From RGIG6353 sp045660745 (GTDB lineage: Bacteria > Bacillota > Clostridia > Oscillospirales > SIG627), in contig JAZREJ010000049.1 in the NCBI GenBank assembly GCA_045660745.1, positions 1 to 63,412 of the forward strand: a DNA stretch of 63,412 nt, in the 5' to 3' direction. The position numbers were made by a program, and so were the translations under genes. Numbering within the stretch: the stretch's first letter is position 1; each line of letters begins with the position of its first letter. Of this stretch, positions 42,356-51,639 are shown piece by piece. Below the pieces are notes generated by a model, which saw only the letters and a program-made list of their open reading frames with translations, did no database searches and was not told where the DNA came from.

Positions 42356-43543
42356 ATGGCTAAGATCAGAATCCCCAAAAGTGAATTTGAACAGAGAATC
42401 GTTGAGATCAAGAAACTCATGGAGCGCGACAACCTTGACGCAATACTTGTTTACGGTGATGAGTACCGCAAGGAAAACCTCCGTTACGTATCAAACTATT
42501 GGCCTATCTTCGAGCGCGGTGCAATGCTTGTTTCGAAGAACGGCACCCCTATCACTCTTTGTGCACCTGAAGGACAGAAGGTTGCTGAGGAGATGAGTGT
42601 CTGGTCGGATGTAAGACTTCTTCCTGACTTCCTTTGCGTTACCGTTCCCGATGAAATAGACTATCCTCTTGCAAACTATACAAGCTTCAGAGCACTTGCC
42701 GCACAGATTCGTGAAGAGGGTAAGCTTGACAGACTTGGCGTTGTCGGTATCGACGCTATGTCCGCATCTCTTCTTAACATCATCACTCAGACCTTTGCAT
42801 GTGAGATAGTTGATGCAAATGATATCCTTTTCGAGATTCGTCGCGAAAAGAGTGAAAATGAGATTGCTTGTCTTACAGAGGCGGCAAGAATTGCTGACTG
42901 TGGCTTTAAGGCTCTTATGGAAGCAGACCTTATCGGTCTTACCGAGGTTGCCGCTGCCGGAATTGCAGAAGGTGCCGCAAGACGCGAGGGCGCTGAGGCC
43001 GTTATCTTTACAGTATTCGGCTCAGGTGACAGAAGCGCTACTATCGTAGGACGTCCCAGTGACAAGATCATCGAGGATGGAGACATGATCATGTGCGCAC
43101 TCGCTATTCAGTACGAGGGCTACGTTGCAACTTGCGAAGCGCCCTTTGCAGTAGGAAACTACTCCAAGGAGACCGAGCGTGTTATCGACGTTCTTATCCG
43201 TGCTAAAGAGGCGGGACTTCCTTACCTCAAGGCAGGCGTTCCTATGAATAAATTTGTAAAAGCAGTACGCGACTTCTTCCGCACAGAAGGTCTTTCCGAA
43301 TATGACGTATATCCTCCTCTTCACGGTATCGGATGCGCAGAGGCTGAGAGTCCCTATCCCAACGAGACTACTGAAGCTGTGTTCAAGGCAGGCATGACCT
43401 GTAACACCGATATCAGCCTTTTCGGACTTGCAGGAGGCTCCAACAGAATCGAGGAAGGCTTTGTTGTAACCGAGGACGGTGCAAAATCACTTTCTCCCTA
43501 CGTTCATGAGTACTGCGAAAAGTGGCTCGCAGGTAAGAGATAA
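42356..43543 (+). CDS. M24 (creatinase/prolidase)-fold protein lacking the metal site
   Basis: This 395-residue protein has the creatinase-type N-terminal domain and a pita-bread C-terminal domain. Active M24 peptidases carry two Asp, one His and two Glu as metal ligands. Here the first two Asp are absent ('CALAIQYEGYVATCEA'), His is present in 'PLHGIG', the first Glu reads Asp ('CNTDISLFG'), and the last Glu is in 'RIEEG'. It may therefore be a metal-independent enzyme, as creatinase is, or a non-catalytic protein. Its stop overlaps the next gene (TAATG), so it probably works with the amidohydrolase encoded there. The start follows 'gaaaggaattaattaaa'. Confidence 0.85.
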   Translation: MAKIRIPKSEFEQRIVEIKKLMERDNLDAILVYGDEYRKENLRYVSNYWPIFERGAMLVSKNGTPITLCAPEGQKVAEEMSVWSDVRLLPDFLCVTVPDEIDYPLANYTSFRALAAQIREEGKLDRLGVVGIDAMSASLLNIITQTFACEIVDANDILFEIRREKSENEIACLTEAARIADCGFKALMEADLIGLTEVAAAGIAEGAARREGAEAVIFTVFGSGDRSATIVGRPSDKIIEDGDMIMCALAIQYEGYVATCEAPFAVGNYSKETERVIDVLIRAKEAGLPYLKAGVPMNKFVKAVRDFFRTEGLSEYDVYPPLHGIGCAEAESPYPNETTEAVFKAGMTCNTDISLFGLAGGSNRIEEGFVVTEDGAKSLSPYVHEYCEKWLAGKR

Positions 43544-44580
43544 TGAAAAGCATAAATACTGTTACGGGGGCTGTCAGCATTGACAGCCTCACCACCGTTT
43601 TACCTCACGAGCATCTTCTTATTGATCTCGGTAATCAGTACAGCGGTAAAAAGGTGTACGGAATAGACGGAGAAAACGACAAGATAAGTCTTGAAAATCT
43701 CGGAATGCTTCGCCGTGACTGTTATATACTTCGTGACAACCTCCTTCTTGACGCCCCTGACGTTGCCGCAGATGAAGTTATGTACTTCAAGCGTGCGGGC
43801 GGAAGTGCGATGGTCGAGGTAACTCCTTGCGGAGTTGGGCGCGACGTTAGTGTGCTTCGTGATATCAGCCTTAAAACAGGAGTTAATATTATCGTCGGCA
43901 CAGCACTTTACACTCACGATGCCATCCCTGAGCACCTTGAAAAAATGAGTGTCGAGGAGCTTGCGGACTTTTTCGTATCCGAGCTTACCGTTGGTATAGA
44001 CGGGACTGATATCAAGGCGGGTGTTATAGGTGAGATAGGCACTTCCACTGAAATTTACCCGGTTGAAGAAAGAGCACTCCGTGCAGCGGCAATTGCCAGC
44101 CTTAAAACGGGGGCTCCCATACTCATCCATACTTACCCCTGGGGAAAGATGGGACTTGATGCACTTGATATCATCGCAGAGTACAATGTCCCGCTTAACA
44201 GAGTGTGTATATGCCACGTTGACGTAAAGTTTGACGAGGATTATATAAAAGCAATAATAAACAGAGGCGCATGGGTCGAGTTTGACGACTTCGGCAAGGA
44301 ATTTTATATCGTGACAAAGCCCGGTGAATTTGCGGGCGGTGCGTTTGCTTCCGACGTTGAAAGAGTCAGAATGCTGGACAAGCTTTGTCGCGAGGGCTAT
44401 TCGGACAGAATCCTTGCTTCAAATGACATTTGTCTTAAAATGCTGCTTCACCGCTATGGCGGATACGGATATGACCACATGCTTTCAAACATTCGCCCCA
44501 TGATGGAATGCGAGGGCATGAGTGTTGAGTTTATTGAGAAGATAATTGTAACAAACCCCAAGGAATTTTTGAAAGGCTGA
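43543..44580 (+). CDS. Phosphotriesterase-family metal-dependent hydrolase
   Basis: A 345-residue TIM-barrel amidohydrolase of the phosphotriesterase/PHP group. The metal ligands are all in place: H22-E-H24 in 'LPHEHLLID', a bridging Glu in 'GVIGEIGTS', His in 'APILIHTYPW', His in 'VCICHVDV' and Asp in 'ILASNDICLK'. A Glu bridge rather than carboxylated Lys is like E. coli PHP. Natural substrates of such enzymes are often lactones or esters; this one is unknown. It is coupled by a one-base overlap to the M24-fold gene, implying a shared catabolic step. Confidence 0.88.
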   Translation: MKSINTVTGAVSIDSLTTVLPHEHLLIDLGNQYSGKKVYGIDGENDKISLENLGMLRRDCYILRDNLLLDAPDVAADEVMYFKRAGGSAMVEVTPCGVGRDVSVLRDISLKTGVNIIVGTALYTHDAIPEHLEKMSVEELADFFVSELTVGIDGTDIKAGVIGEIGTSTEIYPVEERALRAAAIASLKTGAPILIHTYPWGKMGLDALDIIAEYNVPLNRVCICHVDVKFDEDYIKAIINRGAWVEFDDFGKEFYIVTKPGEFAGGAFASDVERVRMLDKLCREGYSDRILASNDICLKMLLHRYGGYGYDHMLSNIRPMMECEGMSVEFIEKIIVTNPKEFLKG

Positions 44581-44583
44581 GAC

Positions 44584-45303
44584 GTGGCTAAGATAAGACT
44601 TGACAAATTTACTGCGGCAGCTTTAATACTTACCCGCAAAGAGGCGCACGGGATTATACGTTCAGGCAGAATAGCCGTCAACGGAAATGTGATACGTGAT
44701 ATAGCTGCAAAGATAGATTCCGAAAAGGATGAAGCAATCTTTGACGGTCAGCGTCTTGATTACAGGGAGTTCAGGTATTATATCATGAATAAGCCCGCAG
44801 GCTTTATCACCTCGACAGAGGAGATGCATGACAGAACCGTTATGGAGCTTCTCCCCGAAAAGCTTTTAAAGCTTGAGCTTTTTCCAGTAGGACGTCTTGA
44901 TAAGGACACCGAGGGGCTTCTGCTTCTTACGAACAACGGAGCTCTCGCCCACAGAATGCTCTCTCCGAAGCATCATGTTGATAAGACCTATTATCTTGAA
45001 AGTGATCTTCCGCTTGACGAATCAGATGCAGAGGCTTTTTTAAAGGGAGTTAATATCGGAGAGAAGAATCTCACACTCCCGTCAAAGCTTGAAATAGACA
45101 GTGATAATCCTCGTCGCGCACATATAACCGTTTGTGAGGGGAAATTTCATCAAATAAAGCGTATGCTTAATGCTGTAGGCAAAAACGTCACATATCTGGA
45201 GAGGGTTGCCTTTGCAAGTCTTACTTTGCCGAAGGACCTTGAAAGGGGAGAGGTAAGGGAGCTTACCGCCTGTGAGATCTGTGAGCTTGAAAAAATACGA
45301 TAA
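44584..45303 (+). CDS. RNA pseudouridine synthase, RsuA/RluB/E/F family
   Basis: A 239-residue enzyme that isomerises uridine in rRNA. An N-terminal S4 RNA-binding domain ('IRLDKFTAAALILTRKEA' to 'GRIAVNG') precedes the catalytic domain. The signature 'FPVGRLDKDTEGLLLLTNNG' near residue 100 contains the catalytic Asp. 'GKFHQIKRMLNAVG' is the family's C-terminal motif. It begins with GTG three bases after the previous stop. Length fits RsuA (16S U516), but the target position cannot be assigned. Confidence 0.92.
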   Translation: MAKIRLDKFTAAALILTRKEAHGIIRSGRIAVNGNVIRDIAAKIDSEKDEAIFDGQRLDYREFRYYIMNKPAGFITSTEEMHDRTVMELLPEKLLKLELFPVGRLDKDTEGLLLLTNNGALAHRMLSPKHHVDKTYYLESDLPLDESDAEAFLKGVNIGEKNLTLPSKLEIDSDNPRRAHITVCEGKFHQIKRMLNAVGKNVTYLERVAFASLTLPKDLERGEVRELTACEICELEKIR

Positions 45304-45368
45304 AGAGACATAAAGCAAGGATACGGCGCATACACTCTAACAAAGATTAATTTGGGAGAGTGAAATGA

Positions 45369-45851
45369 ATGTTTGTTTATTCGGTGAAGGCATCAAGTCT
45401 TAAGTATATTGCGGTGATGCTTGTATGTGCGGTTGCAATTGCCGCCTGTGTATTTATGTTCCCCGACAGCAAAGCAGTGGAATATACAGGGGCGTCAGGT
45501 AAGCCGAGCTTTAAAAACGTCAAAACCAACGATGACAGAGTGAAATTTCTTGAAGGCTTCGGATGGGAGATAGAGCCTGAGGCTCTTGATATATGCGAGG
45601 TGGTCATTCCGTCGGAGTTTGACGACGTGTACACAAGGTACAACGATATACAGAAAAGCGAAGGACTTGACCTGAAAAAATATTCCGGCAAAAGCGTTAA
45701 GAAATACAGCTACAGAGTCAAAAATTACGAATCCGATACAAGCGTTATCGCATCATTGCTTATTTACAAAAACAGAGTTATCGGCGGAGATATTTCGTCC
45801 TCTGACATAAACGGCTTTTCGCACGGATTTACAAAGCCGATAAGTGAATAA
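45369..45851 (+). CDS. DUF4830-like membrane-anchored protein
   Basis: A 160-residue protein with one N-terminal membrane helix (about residues 12-29) and an extracytoplasmic domain. The stretch 'FLEGFGWEIEPEALDICEVVIP' followed by 'YNDIQKSEGLDL' resembles the DUF4830 family, which is common in Clostridia and has no known function. The assignment is from memory of the motif. The ATG follows 'tgggagagtgaaatga'. Confidence 0.7.
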   Translation: MFVYSVKASSLKYIAVMLVCAVAIAACVFMFPDSKAVEYTGASGKPSFKNVKTNDDRVKFLEGFGWEIEPEALDICEVVIPSEFDDVYTRYNDIQKSEGLDLKKYSGKSVKKYSYRVKNYESDTSVIASLLIYKNRVIGGDISSSDINGFSHGFTKPISE

Positions 45852-45899
45852 TTTTTGTGAAAAAGGGTATACTTTTTTTGCACAACTGTCAGAATCGAA

Positions 45900-46001
45900 A
45901 TGAAAAGACCTGACTATCCGATACTCTTCGGTGTTTTTTTAGGAATCATATGCGCTATGATTATGCTGTACACCGTAAAAGTTTTATCCGCATTACCTTA
46001 A
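45900..46001 (+). CDS. Possible 33-residue membrane peptide
   Basis: The frame 'MKRPDYPILFGVFLGIICA...' encodes one hydrophobic helix and ends exactly at the base of a strong terminator, as a real last gene would. The ribosome-binding site is weak. No family is recognised. The rest of the 340-base gap before rnhA holds only the terminator and a promoter. Confidence 0.4.
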   Translation: MKRPDYPILFGVFLGIICAMIMLYTVKVLSALP

Positions 46002-46036
46002 ATTCCCAAAGGATTTTTTACCTTTGGGAATTTTTT
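46001..46036 (+). terminator. Terminator upstream of rnhA
   Basis: The 12-pair stem aattcccaaagg/cctttgggaatt is followed by tttttt. Confidence 0.9.
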
Positions 46037-46131
46037 GTCTTATAGGAATTTACTTGACTTTTGAGCGATTTTGCATATTTTAGAAAGCACCTCTTGACAG
46101 GAGCAGATGATATTTATTTATCACTTTTTTA

Positions 46132-46160
46132 TTGACCGCAGGCGTGCTTTGTGGTAATAT
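46132..46160 (+). promoter_or_regulatory. Promoter of rnhA-mnmA
   Basis: TTGACC, a 17-base spacer and TAATAT lie 33 bases before the rnhA start. Confidence 0.65.
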
Positions 46161-46193
46161 TAAAACGATAAACAGAAAAGGCGGTAAATACTT

Positions 46194-46634
46194 TTGAAAA
46201 ATGTGATGATATATACAGACGGCGCTTGCAGCGGAAATCCGGGTCCCGGAGGCTGGGGTGCGATACTCGTTTATAACGGACGCGAAAAAGAGATGTCGGG
46301 AGGAGAGGCAGAGACTACCAATAACAGGATGGAATTGACTGCCGCTCTGTCAGCACTTGAAGCATTGAAAGAGCCGTGTGAGGTTGTGCTTACAAGTGAC
46401 TCGAAATACCTTGTAGATGCGATCGAAAAGGGGTGGCTTGATTCCTGGCGAAAAAAAGGCTGGAAAAAAGCCGACGGGAAGCCGACACTTAATCGTGACC
46501 TTTGGGAGCGTATTTGCACACAGCTTGAAAAACATAAGGTGACCCTTGTGTGGATAAAAGGGCATGCGGGTTATGAGTATAACGAGAGATGCGACAGACT
46601 GGCGGTAGAGGAAAGCCATAAATTCGGAGTGTGA
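46194..46634 (+). CDS. rnhA: Ribonuclease HI
   Basis: A 146-residue enzyme that degrades RNA in RNA:DNA hybrids. The catalytic D-E-D-D set is seen in 'YTDGACSGNPGPGGWGA', 'TNNRMELTAALSAL' and 'LTSDSKYLVDAI', with the last Asp in 'NERCDRLAVE'. The substrate-handle motif 'GWLDSWRKKGWKKADGKP' is intact. It starts with TTG after 'aaaggcggtaaatac'. mnmA starts two bases after it. Confidence 0.96.
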   Translation: MKNVMIYTDGACSGNPGPGGWGAILVYNGREKEMSGGEAETTNNRMELTAALSALEALKEPCEVVLTSDSKYLVDAIEKGWLDSWRKKGWKKADGKPTLNRDLWERICTQLEKHKVTLVWIKGHAGYEYNERCDRLAVEESHKFGV

Positions 46635-46635
46635 A

Positions 46636-47682
46636 ATGGGAAGAGATAGAATACTTGTAGGAATGTCGGGAGGCATAGACAGTACGTTTGCGGTGAAAAG
46701 ACTGATGGAAAGAGGCTTCAATCCCGAGGGGGCGGTGCTTGTAATGCACGACTCGTCTCCCGTAAGAGAAGCTGAGCGTGCGGCTGAGAGTCTTGGAATA
46801 GTTTTACATAAGGTGGATTGCCGTGAGGCTTTCGTAAGTGCTGTTGAAATGTCACTTGTTTCCGAATATGCAAAAGGAAGGACTCCAAATCCATGCGTAG
46901 TTTGTAACAGTGAGATAAAATTCAAGTTTTTAGCCGAGAAAGCAAGAACTCTTGGGATATCTAAGATATCTACAGGACATTATGTCAGAATAGTATACAA
47001 CGAGGATACGGAACGATACGAAATGTTTTCGGCTGAGGACACAAAGAAAGACCAAAGCTATTTTTTGTGGCGCGTTGAACAGTCGGAGCTTGGAATGTTT
47101 GAAAATGTGCTCGACCTTGAGAGTAAAGACAGCGTAAAAAAAGAGCTTATAGAGTCAGGAATCCTGCACGAATCAAGCGAAAGTCAGGAAATATGCTTTA
47201 TTCCCGACGGAGAGCGGGTCAGCTTTATAAAGGAAAGAATGACAGAGAGCCAACGAGCAGCTGCATTTTGTGAAGGAAACTTCGTGAATCTTGCGGGAGA
47301 ACCCGTAGGACGGCATCGCGGACTTGCTTTTTACACCCCCGGCCAGAGAAAAGGGCTGGGAATAGCTCTCGGGCGCCCAGCATATGTTTTGAAGCTTATT
47401 CCGAAACGGAATGAGGTGGTGCTTGGCTTTGAAGAAGACAACGTGTGCACTTCTTTTTCGGCAAGCGGAGTGCGCTTTGTGTCTGTAAATCCGTTTGAAG
47501 GTGAAATTGAGTGCTTTGTTCGTGTCAGACATCGCGGAACACTTCGCCCCGCAGTTGTGACCGTTAAGGGTGAAAAATGCGAAATATCCCTTGAAATGAG
47601 GGAAAAAACGGTATCTTCGGGGCAATCGGCGGTATTTTATGACGGAAAAGGCAGAGTTTTGTTCGGAGCGTATATAGATTGA
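46636..47682 (+). CDS. mnmA: tRNA 2-thiouridylase MnmA
   Basis: A 348-residue enzyme that thiolates the wobble uridine at position 34 of Lys, Glu and Gln tRNAs. The PP-loop is 'VGMSGGIDSTFAVKRL' near residue 8. The two catalytic cysteines are in 'GRTPNPCVVCNSEIKF' and 'SESQEICFIPDG'. The C-terminal barrel begins at 'HRGLAFYTPGQRKGLGIA'. MnmE and MnmG, which modify the same uridine, are encoded 10 kb upstream. Confidence 0.95.
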   Translation: MGRDRILVGMSGGIDSTFAVKRLMERGFNPEGAVLVMHDSSPVREAERAAESLGIVLHKVDCREAFVSAVEMSLVSEYAKGRTPNPCVVCNSEIKFKFLAEKARTLGISKISTGHYVRIVYNEDTERYEMFSAEDTKKDQSYFLWRVEQSELGMFENVLDLESKDSVKKELIESGILHESSESQEICFIPDGERVSFIKERMTESQRAAAFCEGNFVNLAGEPVGRHRGLAFYTPGQRKGLGIALGRPAYVLKLIPKRNEVVLGFEEDNVCTSFSASGVRFVSVNPFEGEIECFVRVRHRGTLRPAVVTVKGEKCEISLEMREKTVSSGQSAVFYDGKGRVLFGAYID

Positions 47683-48077
47683 TGAAAAAACAAAAATTTT
47701 GTCATTATGAAAAATATCGAAGTTAGTTTTTGTGAAAATTGCACAAAAAAATTAATAGAAAACAAGATGCACAAAATTGCCGAAACAATAGGAAAAACAC
47801 GCAATTTTGGGTTAAATTATAAAGTTTGATTCATTTTTATACGTTTTTAAAACTTTATAACACAAATCTGAAGTATATATCAAAAAAAGCCTTAAATACA
47901 GTGGTTTTTGCAACTTTTATCAAAAAAAATAATGCGTGTGATATATTATTATATTACAATTTGTGCACTTTTTTTTAATATGTATTTAATATCAAAGTCA
48001 AAACTCTAAAGAAGGCACAAAATGGCAAAATCTTCTTGTTAAATCAACTATAATAAGGTATCAAAATATAGTCATAC
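47683..48077. other. AT-rich intergenic region upstream of the glycan locus
   Basis: About 400 very A/T-rich bases with several A- and T-tracts and no open frame that I can support. No CcpA-type (cre) box, DnaA-box cluster or RNA family is recognisable. It may hold regulator sites for the downstream locus, but I cannot point to one. Confidence 0.5.
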
Positions 48078-48106
48078 TTGACAAAACAGGGCGTTTGTGA
48101 TATTAT
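48078..48106 (+). promoter_or_regulatory. Promoter of the glycan-uptake locus
   Basis: TTGACA, a 17-base spacer and TATTAT lie 171 bases before the start codon, leaving a leader of about 165 bases. A second candidate (TTCATA, 17 bases, TATACT near 48125-48153) lies between the two. Confidence 0.75.
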
Positions 48107-48277
48107 TACTTAGTAAAATTATTCATAATGGGTTTTGCTGGCGGTATACTGTGAACGCGACGGATGTGTCAAAACTGACAAATTCTTGAAAAACACCTTA
48201 ATTACTTAGTGTTTCGCACGTTTATAGCCGTTTTGCACGACCTGTTTGATAGACAAAACCTCAGGAGGGAAATGTTA

Positions 48278-51200
48278 ATGAGAAAGTCGCTTTTATCAAG
48301 ATCTCTTGCACTTTTATTGGCGATTGTTATGCTTGCATCTACAGCCGCAGTGTCGGTTTCCGCCGCAAGTAAAGCAAGTGCTGAAGAGCTTGAAGAGATC
48401 AAGGCTTTGCTGAATGCTACAGTTTACGAAGAGTATTTGGCAGAGAACACACAGGCAGACAACGGCAAAGACACAGTTGTCATAACTTCTGCCGATTATT
48501 TACCTGAACAGTCCACTGCAAAAGTGGAGGAGTATACCGCAGCTGAAATCGGAACGATTCTCCGCGAAGAGTATACCGACATACAGGACATCACTGATGA
48601 AATGCTTGCAAATACGCCTAACGTTGCTGTAAAGACAGAGCAGCACAATGAGTTCAATAAGGCGTATGTTGAAAAGATGGTTTCCGATGCCGTTGCGGGT
48701 ATGGACGGTTATGACACCGCGCTTTATTTGCCCGACGCAGGACAGGCGACGTTCAAGTTTAATATAGAGACTCCCGGTTTTTATAACGTGGAGTTTGATT
48801 ATATGTCCACCGAGCCTACATCCAACAATATCGAAAAGGGTCTTCAGATAGACGGTGCTTATCCGTACAAGGAAGCACGTTCGATAGCGTTCCTCGGTAA
48901 CTGGGTGGATGAGTACGATACAAGATACAACGATCCCGAGTATACAGGTCCCTTCAAGGGCGATAAGAGAAGCGAATTCTCCATGGGATATAAATCCAAG
49001 CTCTTGAATAAATACGGATTCCTCAAAGATATCAACGGAAACGAGGTTAAGCCCGTTAAAGCCGCTCGTCCCACTTGGGAAACAAGAATGGCGTATGACG
49101 CTACCGGTTACTACAACGAGCCTCTCCGCTTCTATCTCGAACCCGGTGAGCACACTCTTTCCGTAAACGGTGTATCCGGAAGCATGGTAGTACGTGCTAT
49201 CCGCGTGGTTCGCCCCGAAACACTTCCTACTTATGCTGAAGTACTCGCTGAGTATGAGGCAAAGGGTTATACATCAGCTCCCAAGGGATCTGTAATAAAG
49301 ATTCAGGCTGAGTACCCTGCAGCAACATCCGATTCTTCCATTTACGCTATAAACGACCGTACCTCGGCTATCAACGAGCCTCAGGATGCATCCACTGTTT
49401 ACCTTAACGCTATCGGTGGTTCTAAGTGGGCTTCCTACGGTCAGTGGGTTGAATGGGAATTTGAAGTTGAAGAAGCAGGTCTTTATGAGATCGCTACCCG
49501 TTTCAAGCAGGATACGATGGCAGGTATGTATGTCACTCGTAAGATCCTTATTGACGGAGAGGTTCCTTTTAAGGAAGCAGAGCAGGTTTCCTTCAACTAC
49601 GGCGACAACTGGCAGTCTAAGGCTCTCAGTGTTACCACCAAGAACGAGAACGGTAAGAAAGTAACTACTCCCTTCAAGTTCTATCTTGAGCCCGGTGTGC
49701 ACACCATTCGTATGGAAGTCATACTCGGTGATATGGCAGAGGTTCTTCGTGAGGTAAGTGACGTTATGTCTCGTATCAATAACTATTACCTCAAGATAAT
49801 TATGATCACCGGTACCTCTCCTGATGAATACCGTGATTACGGCTTTACTTCCATAATGCCGGACGTTATGAACGGTCTTGTTGATGCATCTAAAACACTT
49901 TACGCTATTTCCGACCACCTCGAAGAGGCAACAGGTCAGAAGGGTGAGGACTCTGTTCTTCTCGAAAAGGTTGCTCTCATCCTTAAGCGTATGGGTTCTG
50001 ATGACGACAAGGTTGCAACCAACCTCGCAAACCTCAAGGACAACATAGGTCAGCTCGGTAGCTGGATTTCTTCCACCCGTTCACAGCCTCTTTGTCTTGA
50101 CTATATCCAGATTATGCCCGCGGACAGCGCAAAGCTTCCCCAGGCAGAAGCAGGCTTCTTTGAGAGCCTTTGGCATGAGCTTAAGTCCTTCTTCATGAGC
50201 TTCGTAAGCGACTACAACAACCTCGGTACTCTTGACAAGACCATCCAGTCCGACAAGACCGTTGAGGTTTGGATGACAGCAGGTCGTGACCAGGCACAGA
50301 TCATCCGTTCTATGCTTACTAAGTTTACTGCAGAGACTAACATTCCCGTAAACCTTAAACTCGTTGCCGGTGGCTCCCTCCTTCCTGCAACGCTTTCCGG
50401 AACAGGTCCTGACGTTTCTATTCAGAACGCATCGAGCACTGCAATAAACTATGCTATCCGTAATGCAGTTCTTCCCGTTGACGAGCTTGAAGGCTTTGAC
50501 GAAGTAATAAAGCGTTTCTCCGAAACTGCTATCGTTCCTCTCAGCCTCCATGGTAAGACATACGGTATCCCCGAGACACAGACCTTCCAGATGCTCTTCG
50601 TTCGTATGGACGTATTTGCAGAGCTTGGAATGGAGATTCCCGAGACTTGGGAAGACCTTTACAACCTCCTTCCTATACTTCAGAGTAACAACCTTGAAGC
50701 AGGATTCCCGTCAAAGGGCGGCGGACTCACACTTCTCATGTATCAGAGAGATGAGCCCATGTACAAGGCACCGGTAACAGAGGAAACAATGATTGCCGCA
50801 GGACTTAACCCTGAGGATGCACACAAGACTGAGGGTATGCAGATCAACCTCGACTCCAACACCACCCTCGACTGCTTCAAGCAGATGTGCGAGCTCTTTA
50901 CTATGTACGGCTTCCCGTTGACCTATGACTTTGCAAACCGTTTCAGAACGGGTGAAATGCCCATTGCGGTTGCAGATTATTCCGCATATAACCAGCTTAC
51001 TATTTTTGCTCCTGAAATCAGCGGTCTTTGGAAGATTATGACACTTCCCGGAACCGCAGTATACGAAAAGAACGAGTACGGCGATTACGTACTTGATAAG
51101 AACGGCAACAGAAAGGTTGCAGTTGACGAAAACGGCGACCGCCTTATCAACTATAATTCTGTAGCAGGTGTTACAGGTGTTATGATGATGAAGGGTGCAC

Positions 51201-51604
51201 GTGACCACAACAGAATCAACGAATCATGGGAATTCATGAAGTGGTGGACCGATTCTCCTGCACAGAGCGAATACGGTAACGAGCTCGTTGCCCTCCTCGG
51301 TGCTTCCGGTCAGTACGCAACAGCTAACCTTGAATCTCTCAGAAACCAGCCTTGGAGCTCAGACGTTATGGCAGAGCTTGAAGACCAGTTCCAGAACCTT
51401 GCCGTTACTCCCGAAATGCCCGGTGGTTATATCATCACTCGTTATATCGACTTTGCATTCCTTGCTGCATACAACGAAAATGCTAACCCTGTAGATGAAC
51501 TTCTCGGCTATATCGATGCTATTAACAGCGAGCTTTCAAGAAAGAGAGAAGAGTTTAATCTTCCTGTTCTTGAAGACTTCGAAGATGTAGATATCGAAAG
51601 ATAA
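48278..51604 (+). CDS. Secreted solute-binding protein fused to two beta-sandwich modules
   Basis: 1108 residues. The signal peptide (1-29, 'VSVSAASKA') has no lipobox cysteine. Two related modules follow, probably carbohydrate-binding (CBM6/35-like). Each ends in a shared motif, 'RFYLEPGEHTL' near residue 284 and 'KFYLEPGVHTI' near 466. In the second, a helical insert (about 485-600) separates the last strands. A family-1 binding-protein domain begins near residue 656 ('TVEVWMTAGRDQAQIIRSML'). The start at 48278 is chosen because 'aggaggg' has correct spacing to it; an ATG six bases earlier is too close. It is followed by its permeases. Confidence 0.85.
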   Translation: MRKSLLSRSLALLLAIVMLASTAAVSVSAASKASAEELEEIKALLNATVYEEYLAENTQADNGKDTVVITSADYLPEQSTAKVEEYTAAEIGTILREEYTDIQDITDEMLANTPNVAVKTEQHNEFNKAYVEKMVSDAVAGMDGYDTALYLPDAGQATFKFNIETPGFYNVEFDYMSTEPTSNNIEKGLQIDGAYPYKEARSIAFLGNWVDEYDTRYNDPEYTGPFKGDKRSEFSMGYKSKLLNKYGFLKDINGNEVKPVKAARPTWETRMAYDATGYYNEPLRFYLEPGEHTLSVNGVSGSMVVRAIRVVRPETLPTYAEVLAEYEAKGYTSAPKGSVIKIQAEYPAATSDSSIYAINDRTSAINEPQDASTVYLNAIGGSKWASYGQWVEWEFEVEEAGLYEIATRFKQDTMAGMYVTRKILIDGEVPFKEAEQVSFNYGDNWQSKALSVTTKNENGKKVTTPFKFYLEPGVHTIRMEVILGDMAEVLREVSDVMSRINNYYLKIIMITGTSPDEYRDYGFTSIMPDVMNGLVDASKTLYAISDHLEEATGQKGEDSVLLEKVALILKRMGSDDDKVATNLANLKDNIGQLGSWISSTRSQPLCLDYIQIMPADSAKLPQAEAGFFESLWHELKSFFMSFVSDYNNLGTLDKTIQSDKTVEVWMTAGRDQAQIIRSMLTKFTAETNIPVNLKLVAGGSLLPATLSGTGPDVSIQNASSTAINYAIRNAVLPVDELEGFDEVIKRFSETAIVPLSLHGKTYGIPETQTFQMLFVRMDVFAELGMEIPETWEDLYNLLPILQSNNLEAGFPSKGGGLTLLMYQRDEPMYKAPVTEETMIAAGLNPEDAHKTEGMQINLDSNTTLDCFKQMCELFTMYGFPLTYDFANRFRTGEMPIAVADYSAYNQLTIFAPEISGLWKIMTLPGTAVYEKNEYGDYVLDKNGNRKVAVDENGDRLINYNSVAGVTGVMMMKGARDHNRINESWEFMKWWTDSPAQSEYGNELVALLGASGQYATANLESLRNQPWSSDVMAELEDQFQNLAVTPEMPGGYIITRYIDFAFLAAYNENANPVDELLGYIDAINSELSRKREEFNLPVLEDFEDVDIER

Positions 51605-51639
51605 TCCGCAGCAAAATATAAAAAAAGGAGAGAAAATTT

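Noticed and set aside
42356..43543. Annotation as an active Xaa-Pro aminopeptidase
   Set aside because: Two metal-binding aspartates are missing and one glutamate is changed, so a metallopeptidase label would be misleading.
47683..48277. AT-rich region considered as an origin, phage attachment site or CcpA (cre) control region
   Set aside because: No DnaA-box cluster, no direct repeats typical of att sites and no TGNNANCGNTNNCA match were found by eye.
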